Assembly: GCA_018715445.1 (NCBI GenBank)
Contig: DVLP01000122.1
Coordinates: 1 to 8,838, forward strand
Source: Candidatus Avipropionibacterium avicola
Lineage (GTDB): Bacteria; Actinomycetota; Actinomycetes; Propionibacteriales; Propionibacteriaceae
Length of the DNA: 8,838 nucleotides
Direction of reading: 5' to 3'
Shown: piece after piece, positions 1-7,751 of the stretch
Layout of the letters: every line of letters starts with the position of its first letter
How positions within the stretch are numbered: position 1 is the first letter of the stretch
Translations under genes and position numbers: made by a program
Notes under the pieces: generated by a model
The model's database searches: none
What the model was told of the DNA's origin: nothing
The model's input: the letters and a program-made list of their open reading frames with translations, nothing else

Positions 1-88
1 CGAACGGGACCGACTGCTGGCTGCGGTCGACCAGATCGGGGAGTCGATCGCCGAGCTCAACGCCGGGCTGCAGGACCCGCAGCACTGA
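1..88 (+). CDS. C-terminal fragment of an unrecognised protein
   Basis: The window opens inside an open frame (first full codon at base 2) that ends at a TGA at 86-88. The 28 visible residues read as a charged amphipathic helix (ERDRLLAAVDQIGESIAEL) followed by a short polar tail ending QDPQH. Third codon positions are almost all G or C, as in the other genes here, which supports real coding. A C-terminal helix of this kind is common in small transcription factors and coiled-coil proteins, but the fragment is too short to assign a family and I do not name one. The gene would be transcribed toward the NUDIX gene, from which it is separated by 350 bp containing a large hairpin that may end its transcript. 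Confidence 0.55.
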   Translation, partial: ERDRLLAAVDQIGESIAELNAGLQDPQH

Positions 89-102
89 CCCTGGAAGGCT
101 CC

Positions 103-124
103 GTTCCCCGAGCCTGTCGAGGGG
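103..124 (-). repeat. Intergenic repeat, copy 1
   Basis: Read on the minus strand this 22-mer has the form CCCCTCGAC-AG-GCTCGGGGA-AC. It matches the copy at 853-874 at 19 of 22 positions in the opposite orientation, and a more diverged copy lies at 3316-3340. From general knowledge, short elements of the type 'TTCGACAGGCTCAGGG' are scattered through intergenic regions of many actinobacterial genomes, and this looks like a local GC-rich variant. It lies 15 bp after the stop of the upstream gene. Function unknown. Confidence 0.55.
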
Positions 125-144
125 CCCGGGCCCGACCACCTGCG

Positions 145-203
145 CGAAGTGGTCACGGGGAGGGGTCCGTGCAGTGTCCTGGACCCTCCCCGTGACCATT
201 TCG
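145..203 (+). terminator. Large imperfect hairpin, possible terminator of the upstream gene
   Basis: Bases 145-168 pair with 181-203 around a 12-nt loop (169-180). The stem has 23 base pairs, interrupted only by a bulged G at 165 and one G-T pair (149/199). In plus-strand RNA that pair is an allowed G-U wobble, while in minus-strand RNA it would be an A-C mismatch, so the structure is best formed in a plus-strand transcript. It begins 56 nt after the stop of the partial plus-strand gene, which suits a terminator or an mRNA 3'-end stabiliser. There is no T-tract after it, which is usual for actinobacterial terminators. It could instead be a degenerate inverted-repeat element or part of a small RNA. 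Confidence 0.5.
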
Positions 204-426
204 TGGACCTCGGCGCTCCCAAAGCGTGGGTCCGGGCCGCCGACCTCCGGGCGACGAGGTCCGCACATGGTTGATCAGGTCCGCAGCCGGTCGGTACGGT
301 CCGCCCATCGCCGGAGGCTGGTGATCCCGCAGCTGAGAGTGCAATCCCATCGTGGGTATGCGGACCTGGTGCTCCGGTCAGGCCCGGCGAGCCACCTCAC
401 CGTCAACTCGGTTCGTCGTCGGCGGC

Positions 427-432
427 TAACGT
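427..432 (+). promoter_or_regulatory. Putative -10 hexamer of a leaderless NUDIX transcript
   Basis: TAACGT fits the actinobacterial TANNNT -10 consensus and ends six bases before the A of the NUDIX ATG. That is the spacing expected if transcription starts on the start codon itself. No purine-rich ribosome binding site precedes the ATG, which agrees with a leaderless mRNA. I see no good -35 hexamer at the usual distance. Confidence 0.45.
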
Positions 433-438
433 GGGCCC

Positions 439-819
439 ATGCGATGGCCGGTCTCAGCCAAGGGTGTCCTGATCGTCGACGACCGGGTGCTGCTCGGGCT
501 CAACGACCGCGATGAATGGGAGTTGCCCGGCGGGCAGCCCGAACCGGGGGAGACCCTGCGGGAAACCGTCGAACGCGAACTGCTCGAGGAGACCGGGCTG
601 CAGGTGTCAGCCGGAGCCGTCGTCGATGCCTGGATGTTCGAGGTGATCCCCGGGGCCCATGTCGTGGTCATCGCCCATCGCTGTGCCCTGACCGGTCAGG
701 CGTCCGAGCTCGTGGCCTCCGACGAGCACCGTGCAATGCGCTTCCAACCTCTCGGATCCCTGTCAGGGTTGGAGTTTCCGGAGGGATATCGGCGAGCCAT
801 CGAACTCTGTCGGACCTGA
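439..819 (+). CDS. NUDIX hydrolase, MutT-like, 126 aa
   Basis: This is a small NUDIX-fold pyrophosphohydrolase, which cleaves a nucleoside diphosphate linked to another group (X) in a metal-dependent reaction. The full signature G-x5-E-x7-R-E-U-x-E-E-x-G-U is present without a mismatch at residues 32-54 (G32, E38, R46, E47, E50, E51, G53); the glutamates bind Mg2+. The 126-residue length is that of a single-domain cytosolic member, with a beta-strand before the box (VLIVDDRVLLGL) and strands after it. The substrate cannot be read from the sequence; nucleotide-pool sanitation or CTP/dNTP hydrolysis are family possibilities. The ATG at 439 is chosen because the protein begins directly in the NUDIX fold and a -10 hexamer sits six bases upstream, implying leaderless translation. 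It stands alone, with a long empty region before it and a convergent gene after it. Confidence 0.9.
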   Translation: MRWPVSAKGVLIVDDRVLLGLNDRDEWELPGGQPEPGETLRETVERELLEETGLQVSAGAVVDAWMFEVIPGAHVVVIAHRCALTGQASELVASDEHRAMRFQPLGSLSGLEFPEGYRRAIELCRT

Positions 820-838
820 TCGGTCGACAGGGTCAACG

Positions 839-874
839 CTCGACGGGCTCGGCCCCTCGACGAGCTCGGGGATC
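839..874 (+). repeat. Intergenic repeat, copy 2 with an adjoining partial copy
   Basis: Bases 853-874 carry CCCCTCGAC-GA-GCTCGGGGA-TC, 19/22 identical to copy 1 (103-124) but in the opposite orientation. Just before it, 839-852 holds CTCGACGGGCTCGG, a partial copy of the same core, and 824-837 holds TCGACAGGGTCAAC, close to the wider 'TCGACAGGCTCAAC' form. The gap between the convergent genes is therefore almost entirely made of decayed repeat units. Confidence 0.5.
840..860. terminator. Weak stem-loop in the convergent gap
   Basis: TCGA-C-GGG at 840-847 pairs with CCC-C-TCGA at 853-860 around a 5-nt loop, giving seven pairs with one C-C mismatch. It lies 20 bp after the NUDIX stop and 40 bp past the stop of the opposing propeller gene, so it could end both transcripts. 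There is no T-tract, and it overlaps the repeat element, so the terminator role is tentative. Confidence 0.3.
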
Positions 875-900
875 GGAAGCGACGCGCCGGGGTCTGGGCG

Positions 901-3201
901 TCAGTCGCACCAGGCGGCCTCCAGGGCTGGGCCCTTGCCGTCGGCGACCCGGCCGGTGAGCTTGTCGTAGAAGGACTGCTCGCCGCGGATGAGTCCGGAG
1001 GTGTCGAGCTGGCGCCCATCCTGCAGGCTGCGGACGGCGAGGCACTTCTGGTCGCGGTCGGTGCCGGTGACCGCCTGGGGCACGGTGTACTTGTAGAGAT
1101 CGGCTCCCGAGCTCAGGTACACATCGCCGGTGTCGTCGACCGCGCTCCAACCGAAGCCGGTCCCGATCTGCTCGGACTCACCGGTCGAGGGATCGATGCG
1201 GAAGAACCGGCTGCCGGCGGTGCCGTAGATCATGCCGTCCTGAGCGGAGTGGTGCAGGTAGGCCCAGGCCCAGTACGTGGTGCCCTCGGTGTAGCGGCCG
1301 GCCACCGTGGCCGTACGGGTGGATTCGCCGGTCTCGGGGTCGTAGACGAACAGGGCTTCCTCGGCCACGCCCCAGACCCGGCCGTCGTCGCCGACGATCA
1401 GGCCGCTGATGCCTTCGCGGCCGCCCTCGATCGGATCGATCTCCTTGACGACCTCCTGGGTCTCGGGATCCCAGACCAACAGCTTGCCGGCGGTCTGGTC
1501 ACTCGGGGTCGAGCCGAGCCCGCCGTCGAGGGTGGTGCCGATGTAGACCATCTGGTCGACCGGGTTGTACGCGATCGAGACCACGTTCTGGTCGACGGCC
1601 AGGTCATCGGTGAGCCAGGTGTGCTCGTCGGTGACCGGGTCGTACACGGCCATCCCGCCCTGGGTCTTGCCGTAGCCGGCGACCGAGCCGACGTAGATCT
1701 CGTCACGGTCGGGGTTGTACGCCATCCCGAACGGTCGGTCCTGGCCCTCGGCCACACCGTCGAACAGCAGCTTCACCGTCGAGGGATCGGCTGGGTCGAA
1801 GGTCTCCGGGTCGATCACCGACACTCGCGCGTTGCCGTAGTGGGCGATGTAGAGCTTGCCGTCGCGGACCACCGCCGACTCGTACTGGCCGACGTTGAGG
1901 GTGTCGCCGTGTTGCTCACCGCTCGGGTCGACGATCGCCAGTCCCTGCATGTAGCCCGAGGCCCAGATGGAGTCATCCGGTCCGTGGAACAGCTTCTGGA
2001 TCAGCGTCGGCTGACGGAACTCGATCGGGTGACGGGTGAACTCGCCGGTCTCCAGGTTGCCGGTGAACACTCCGCTGGCATCGGTGCCCTGGATCATCAT
2101 CGTGCCGTCCTGGTCGACCACCTCGCCGGAGGAGAGGTAGACGTCCAGGTCGATCCCGGTCTCGGTGAACTCCTGGGTGGCGGTGTCGTACAGGGTGAGC
2201 ATCCCGCCGTTGGCCGAGTACAGGAAGGTCGTCTCGGTCGGGCCGGGGATGACCCGGTAGCCCATCGCGTTCTTGGTGTTCTCCCAGTACTCGACCTTGC
2301 CGTCGAGGTCGAGGATCAGCAGGCGCGACGAGCTCAGCGCCACGATCCGGTCGGCGACGACATCGAGTCGTTGGACGAAGTCGGTGTCGTCGAGTCCGGG
2401 CACGGTGGTGCCGTCGGCGATGAGCACCTTGTTGTCGATGTCGGTGCCACCGTTGGGAATCTTCCAGATCGTCGGCGCCGCAGCCCCGGTTGCCACGATC
2501 AACGAGTCGCTGGCCTCGTCGTAGCTCATCCCGTGGATGTAGCCGTCGGGGGCGTGGACCGTACCGATGGTCTCGATCTGATCAGTGGCCGGGTCGTAGA
2601 CGTGCAGTCGGCTGTCGGGGTAGGTGCCGATGAACATGGTGCCGTCCGGTCCGGCGGTCAGTCCGAAGGCGTGGTCCAGCGTCTCGTCCGGGTTGATGTC
2701 CCCGAGGTCGTTGCAGGTGCTGGTGGCGGGGTCGTACTGCCACAGGTGGAAGTCGTAGTACGTGGCCCAGTAGATCTTGCCGTCGCTGGACCGGTCGAAG
2801 TTGCGTACGCCTTCGGAGTCGGGCAACAGGCAGGTCTGGACGGTCTCGCCGGTCTCCACGTCGACCGCCACGAAGGTGGCCGGGGCCTCGCTGCCCGCCA
2901 CTCCCTTGAACACCTGGTACGACATCCAGCGCCCGTTGTCCTCCTGGGTGATCGACGGGCTGCCGATCTGGGAGTTGACCGGGGTGCCGAGGTGGCTCAG
3001 ATTCTCGTCCTGGGCCAGGCGCTCCTCGACCCGCGGAGGCAGGTCCTCGTCGGGGGCGGCGTGGGTCGGGGTGAGGGGAGCGATCGTCAGGGCCGCCGTG
3101 GCCGCTGCGGCCACCAGTGCGGTCCAGGTCCGTCGTCCTCGTCGCGGTCGTGCACTGGGGGGTGCTGTGCGCAGGTCGTCGGTAGCCACCATGGCCTCCA
3201 T
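901..3201 (-). CDS. Secreted double beta-propeller protein, function unknown
   Basis: A 766-residue exported protein. The N-terminus has an Arg-rich stretch (18-24), a hydrophobic Ala/Leu core (about 26-41) and a likely signal-peptidase site after THA (residue 48). The Arg pair before Trp is weakly Tat-like. The rest is strand repeats of the form 'hxhYDPxTxE', seen near residues 111, 153, 199, 294, 335, 381, 421, 460, 517, 574, 617 and 666. Twelve such units are enough for two six- or seven-bladed propellers of the NHL/SMP-30/PQQ-like kind. Residues 709-766 form a distinct C-terminal tail with Cys720 and Cys765, a possible disulfide; C124 and C163 may form another. No LPXTG anchor or second membrane segment is seen. 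Enzymatic residues cannot be assigned, and ligand binding or a lyase/hydrolase role are open. The start is uncertain: ATG 3201 is given, but the only good ribosome binding site (GGAGG, 3195-3199) better suits a GTG at 3189, shortening the protein by four residues. Confidence 0.8.
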   Translation of the reverse strand: MEAMVATDDLRTAPPSARPRRGRRTWTALVAAAATAALTIAPLTPTHAAPDEDLPPRVEERLAQDENLSHLGTPVNSQIGSPSITQEDNGRWMSYQVFKGVAGSEAPATFVAVDVETGETVQTCLLPDSEGVRNFDRSSDGKIYWATYYDFHLWQYDPATSTCNDLGDINPDETLDHAFGLTAGPDGTMFIGTYPDSRLHVYDPATDQIETIGTVHAPDGYIHGMSYDEASDSLIVATGAAAPTIWKIPNGGTDIDNKVLIADGTTVPGLDDTDFVQRLDVVADRIVALSSSRLLILDLDGKVEYWENTKNAMGYRVIPGPTETTFLYSANGGMLTLYDTATQEFTETGIDLDVYLSSGEVVDQDGTMMIQGTDASGVFTGNLETGEFTRHPIEFRQPTLIQKLFHGPDDSIWASGYMQGLAIVDPSGEQHGDTLNVGQYESAVVRDGKLYIAHYGNARVSVIDPETFDPADPSTVKLLFDGVAEGQDRPFGMAYNPDRDEIYVGSVAGYGKTQGGMAVYDPVTDEHTWLTDDLAVDQNVVSIAYNPVDQMVYIGTTLDGGLGSTPSDQTAGKLLVWDPETQEVVKEIDPIEGGREGISGLIVGDDGRVWGVAEEALFVYDPETGESTRTATVAGRYTEGTTYWAWAYLHHSAQDGMIYGTAGSRFFRIDPSTGESEQIGTGFGWSAVDDTGDVYLSSGADLYKYTVPQAVTGTDRDQKCLAVRSLQDGRQLDTSGLIRGEQSFYDKLTGRVADGKGPALEAAWCD
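3195..3199 (-). promoter_or_regulatory. GGAGG ribosome binding site inside the annotated 5' end of the propeller gene
   Basis: On the minus strand GGAGG lies directly after the ATG at 3201, five bases before a GTG (3187-3189) and only two before a second ATG (3190-3192). No purine-rich site precedes the 3201 ATG. Spacing favours GTG 3189 as the true start. The signal peptide is unaffected. Confidence 0.45.
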
Positions 3202-3228
3202 CGTCGGGTCCGGCTGTGCGTGGGCCTC

Positions 3229-3258
3229 ACGCTAGGACGACGCCACGAAGGATGGCAA
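3229..3258 (-). promoter_or_regulatory. Promoter of the propeller gene
   Basis: On the minus strand TTGCCA (3253-3258) and TAGCGT (3229-3234) are separated by 18 bp. The first differs from TTGACA at one position and the second fits TANNNT. Transcription would begin near 3222, giving a 5' leader of about 20-30 nt to the start codon. This is the best-formed promoter in the window and argues that the gene is not simply read through from acs. Confidence 0.55.
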
Positions 3259-3315
3259 CCGATTCGTGAAAGTTTCTCATTTGTGGCTGAGAGGTTTCCA
3301 TGTGGTGCTGCTTGG

Positions 3316-3340
3316 CCCCTCGACGGGTCGGGGTCGGGGA
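3316..3340 (+). repeat. Intergenic repeat, copy 3 (diverged)
   Basis: CCCCTCGACGGGTCGGGG followed by a second TCGGGGA matches the core of copies 1 and 2 (CCCCTCGAC and CTCGGGGA), with changes in the middle and a small internal GGGTC duplication. It sits between the propeller promoter and the acs hairpin. Assignment to the family is less certain than for the other two copies. Confidence 0.35.
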
Positions 3341-3350
3341 GCGGAGACGA

Positions 3351-3390
3351 CTGTGGGGCAGTCGAAGGAGATCCTTCGGCTGCCCCACAG
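3351..3390 (-). terminator. Terminator hairpin of acs
   Basis: Bases 3351-3368 and 3373-3390 form an inverted repeat with 18-bp arms, a 4-nt AGAT loop and a single imperfect position (3362/3379). It starts 21 nt after the acs stop, in the right place to end the acs transcript. There is no T-run after it, as is common in actinobacteria. The imperfect position is an A-C mismatch in the acs-sense RNA but a U-G pair on the other strand. Confidence 0.8.
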
Positions 3391-3411
3391 GCGGTCAGTG
3401 CTGCTGGTCGA

Positions 3412-5373
<1,962 letters not shown>

Positions 5374-5379
5374 GGATTG

Positions 5380-5386
5380 CCTCCTC
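5380..5386 (-). promoter_or_regulatory. Ribosome binding site deciding the acs start
   Basis: GAGGAGG on the minus strand lies six bases before the GTG at 5373. It is the strongest Shine-Dalgarno sequence in the window and fixes the acs start at GTG rather than the upstream TTG. Confidence 0.8.
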
Positions 5387-5483
5387 GTTGAGAATGGCGT
5401 TGTTGCGGACTGCCACGCACGCAGGCGTGACTCTTCTGTTGGTGGCCACCGGCAGCTCAGGGCCAACGGTTGCGCCGATGCTC

Positions 5484-5489
5484 AGCCTA
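5484..5489 (-). promoter_or_regulatory. Candidate -10 of an acs promoter
   Basis: TAGGCT on the minus strand fits TANNNT and would place the transcription start near 5477, giving a leader of about 100 nt before the acs GTG. No convincing -35 is found 16-18 bp upstream, so an activator-dependent promoter is possible. The same hexamer appears before the RND gene (7705-7710). Confidence 0.35.
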
Positions 5490-5598
5490 GACCCGAGCCG
5501 CCGTGTTGTGGGTATCCGGGTCTCGCCATGGAAGATTCGGCCGGCCACTAACTGCTGAGTCGGCCGCCCCCAACAGGGTGTGCCGGGACGGGGAGGTC

Positions 5599-7647
5599 TC
5601 AGTCGAGCAGGTCGAGGTGGGCGACCTGCTCGTCGGTGAGCTCGACCTGCAACCCGTCCAGCGACCCGACGGTCTCACTGATCTGGCGCGGGCCGATCAA
5701 CGGGAACACCGGGAACGGTTGGTGCAGCAGCCAGGCCAGGGCGATCGCGGTCGGCGAGACGCCGAGCTCATCACCCAGGGCCCGTGCCCTGCGCAGCCGC
5801 TCGAAGTTCTCCGGGCTGTAGTAGCAGCGCACCAGTTCGGCATCGCGGCGATCGTCCTCGGCGGCCCGGGCGAAGAACCCGCGGGCCTGGGCCGACCACG
5901 GGAAGATCGCGGTCCCGGTGCGTGCCAACCACTGCTTCGAGGCTCGGTCGGTCATCGCCTGGCAACCCGCCCAGGGCACGTCCAGCGCTTCGGCCAGGCT
6001 GATCGTGTTGCTCAGCGCGGTCATGGGGGTTCGACCGTGCTCGCGGGCCCAGTCGTTCGCCTCCTCGAACCGGGCGATCGTCCAGTTGCTGCCGCCGTAC
6101 GCCTTGATCCGTCCGGCCCGCACCTCGGCATCCATCGCGTCGACGAACTCGCCCACCGGTACGGCCGGATCGTCACGGTGCATGAAGTACTGGTCGATCC
6201 AGTCGGTCTGCAGTCGCTGCAGCGACTCGTCGAGCTGGGAGTGGATCGCCTCCGGGGTGACGTGCGGGGTGTGGGCGCCCTTGCCGATCAGGAACAGCTC
6301 GTCACGGATGCCGCGGTTGCGCATCCACTGGCCCATCAACTGCTCGGGCCGGCCACCGCCGTACAGCCAGGCGGTGTCGAAGGCGGTCCCGCCCCGGGCC
6401 ACGAAGTCGTCGAACAGAGCGCTGGTCAGCGGCAGGGTCTTCGGGTGGTCCACGCCCATCACGATCCGGCTGGCCTGTCGTCCGGTGCCGGGGACCTCGG
6501 CACAGCGCATCGAGGTCTCGCCCGGTTCCCGTACGACCACGGGATCTCCTGCCACAGCAGGGAAGTCGTCGCTCGGACCCTCGCCCGGATAGACCACGCC
6601 GAGCTGTTCACGCCACTCGTCGAGCACGGCCATGTTGGCGAGGGTGTCGGCCCAGTCCATCGCCGGTGCCTGTCGTTGTGCCAGGTGGGCGGCGACGTGG
6701 TCGGCCTCGCTGGCGTACAGCTCCGGGGTGTCGACCTCGATCTGTTCCGGCTCCTGATGGGGTCGGTGCACCACCAGACCGGCGGGACGGCCGTCACGGC
6801 ACGGCAGCCACGGATTGGCGACGTCGATCCAGCCGTCCGCCCCGTACACCCGACAACTCGGCTCGGTGCCCAGACCGACACCGGTGTGGACCTGTGCGGT
6901 GATCCCACTGGCGAAGGTCAGGCTCGCCACCGCCCAGTCGTCCACCCCGGTCTCGGCCAGGTGGCCGGCCGCGGTCACGGTCACCGGCTCGTCGTACGGC
7001 TTCGCCTGCCCGTCGACACCCAGCGCGGCCCCGGCGAGCAACCGGGCCATCGACACCGGATAACCACCGACGTCCAGGATGCCGCCGCCGGCCAGGTCAC
7101 GGGCATAGGCCCGGGAGGTGGGGTCCACGTCGGCGCCGAAGGAGAACGAGGCCTGGATCGAGACCACCCGACCGATCGCCCCGGAGGTGACCAGCTCGAC
7201 CAGCGCCCGGGTCTGCGGATGGCAGCGATACATGTACGCCTCCATGCAGAACACGTCATGGGTCCGCGCCGCTTCCAGCACCACCATCGAGGCCGCCCGG
7301 GTCGGGGTGAGCGGCTTCTCCACCAGCAGGTGCTTGCCGGCCCGGGCCGCAGCGATTGCCCACTCGGCGTGCTGGGGGTGCGGGGTCGCCAGATAGATCG
7401 CGTCGACATCCGCGTCGGCGAGCAGGTCGGCGTAGCTGCCGTGGGCCCGGACCGTGCCACCCTTGGCCGCGTCCGGGTGCTCGTCGATCAGGGCCTGGGA
7501 CCGAGCGACGTCGCGGGACCCGACGGCCACCAGTCGACCCGTGCGTGAGGCGGCCAATCCGGTCGCGAAGGCACGGGCGATCCTGCCGGGGCCGAGGATC
7601 CCCCATCGGACGGTTTCCTCGGGCACGGACGTGTGCGACTCAGTCAT
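5599..7647 (-). CDS. Fused Gfo/Idh/MocA dehydrogenase and aldo/keto reductase, 682 aa
   Basis: One uninterrupted frame encodes two oxidoreductases. Residues 1 to about 350 are a Gfo/Idh/MocA-family dehydrogenase: Rossmann motif GILGPGRIARAFA at 16-28, the hallmark EKP at 110-112 (K111 catalytic) and GGGILDVGGYP at 187-197. After a linker (about 350-380) residues 380-682 are an aldo/keto reductase lacking nothing obvious. It has an N-terminal strand (EVPGTGRQASRIVMG), FDTAWLYG with D424 and Y429, K456 and H490 completing the Asp-Tyr-Lys-His tetrad, GGSNW at 518-522, and the NADPH-binding IGPRQISETVGSL near 651-663. Both halves are NAD(P)-dependent and cytosolic, usually acting on sugars, polyols or related aldehydes and ketones. 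A two-step oxidation/reduction on one chain is plausible, but the substrate is unknown. The ATG at 7647 has only a weak upstream AGG. It is divergent from the RND gene and 225 bp before acs, so not clearly in an operon. Confidence 0.92.
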   Translation of the reverse strand: MTESHTSVPEETVRWGILGPGRIARAFATGLAASRTGRLVAVGSRDVARSQALIDEHPDAAKGGTVRAHGSYADLLADADVDAIYLATPHPQHAEWAIAAARAGKHLLVEKPLTPTRAASMVVLEAARTHDVFCMEAYMYRCHPQTRALVELVTSGAIGRVVSIQASFSFGADVDPTSRAYARDLAGGGILDVGGYPVSMARLLAGAALGVDGQAKPYDEPVTVTAAGHLAETGVDDWAVASLTFASGITAQVHTGVGLGTEPSCRVYGADGWIDVANPWLPCRDGRPAGLVVHRPHQEPEQIEVDTPELYASEADHVAAHLAQRQAPAMDWADTLANMAVLDEWREQLGVVYPGEGPSDDFPAVAGDPVVVREPGETSMRCAEVPGTGRQASRIVMGVDHPKTLPLTSALFDDFVARGGTAFDTAWLYGGGRPEQLMGQWMRNRGIRDELFLIGKGAHTPHVTPEAIHSQLDESLQRLQTDWIDQYFMHRDDPAVPVGEFVDAMDAEVRAGRIKAYGGSNWTIARFEEANDWAREHGRTPMTALSNTISLAEALDVPWAGCQAMTDRASKQWLARTGTAIFPWSAQARGFFARAAEDDRRDAELVRCYYSPENFERLRRARALGDELGVSPTAIALAWLLHQPFPVFPLIGPRQISETVGSLDGLQVELTDEQVAHLDLLD

Positions 7648-7704
7648 GGAATCAGCCTGTCACGCAGCCCCCGGCGGCCGACAGATCCGTCTCATGGCCG
7701 CTGG

Positions 7705-7710
7705 TAGGCT
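7705..7710 (+). promoter_or_regulatory. Candidate -10 of the RND gene promoter
   Basis: TAGGCT fits TANNNT and lies 41 bp before the RND start codon, within the 104-bp divergent gap. The -35 region at the usual spacing is not convincing. The fusion gene on the other strand has CAGGCT six bases before its ATG, an imperfect match that I do not call. Confidence 0.35.
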
Positions 7711-7741
7711 TCGCGGGTCCGCCGGAAGGTCCCACAGGTGC

Positions 7742-7748
7742 GGGGGAG
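7742..7748 (+). promoter_or_regulatory. Ribosome binding site of the RND gene
   Basis: GGGGGAG ends three bases before the ATG at 7752. The spacing is short but the site is purine-rich and unmistakable, and it supports this start, which also places the first membrane segment at the usual distance from the N-terminus. Confidence 0.6.
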
Positions 7749-7751
7749 CAC

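Larger units (their letters stand above)
89..438. other. Gene-free stretch upstream of the NUDIX gene
   Basis: I find no convincing gene in these 350 bp. Short open frames exist on both strands, but they lack ribosome binding sites, overlap the hairpin or run into the NUDIX gene, and encode Arg/Pro/Ser-rich sequence typical of non-coding high-GC DNA. The stretch holds a copy of the intergenic repeat (103-124), a large imperfect hairpin (145-203), three direct GGTCCGC motifs exactly 20 bp apart (258, 278, 298) with an inverted copy at 360-366, and a -10 hexamer just before the NUDIX start. The size is large for this compact region and leaves room for a regulatory region or a small RNA, neither of which I can demonstrate. 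Confidence 0.6.

Noticed and set aside
333..392. A thiamine-pyrophosphate riboswitch-like order of motifs: CTGAGAG, then GGACCTGG, then CCGGCG.
   Set aside because: The critical parts of the TPP aptamer are missing or altered: no GAACCTGAT, no ATGCC before the last GCG, and no GGGA after it. The NUDIX gene also appears to be leaderless, so the region would not be in its mRNA.
174..515. A 113-codon plus-strand open frame overlapping the hairpin and the NUDIX start.
   Set aside because: No ribosome binding site, Arg/Ser-rich product, and it runs out of frame through the NUDIX gene, which has a perfect catalytic signature.
5374..5466. A 31-residue N-terminal extension of Acs from a TTG at 5466.
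   Set aside because: The extension does not resemble Acs N-termini, TTG has no good ribosome binding site, and the GTG at 5373 has GAGGAGG at ideal spacing and gives the usual length.
5531..5570. A CGGCC/GGCCG inverted repeat as terminator of the fusion gene.
   Set aside because: The stem is only about five or six base pairs with a loop of about 15 nt, easily found by chance in this GC-rich DNA; not strong enough to annotate.
5503..7548. A 681-codon plus-strand open frame antisense to the oxidoreductase fusion.
   Set aside because: Same composition effect; the minus-strand frame carries all catalytic motifs of two enzyme families and the plus-strand product carries none.
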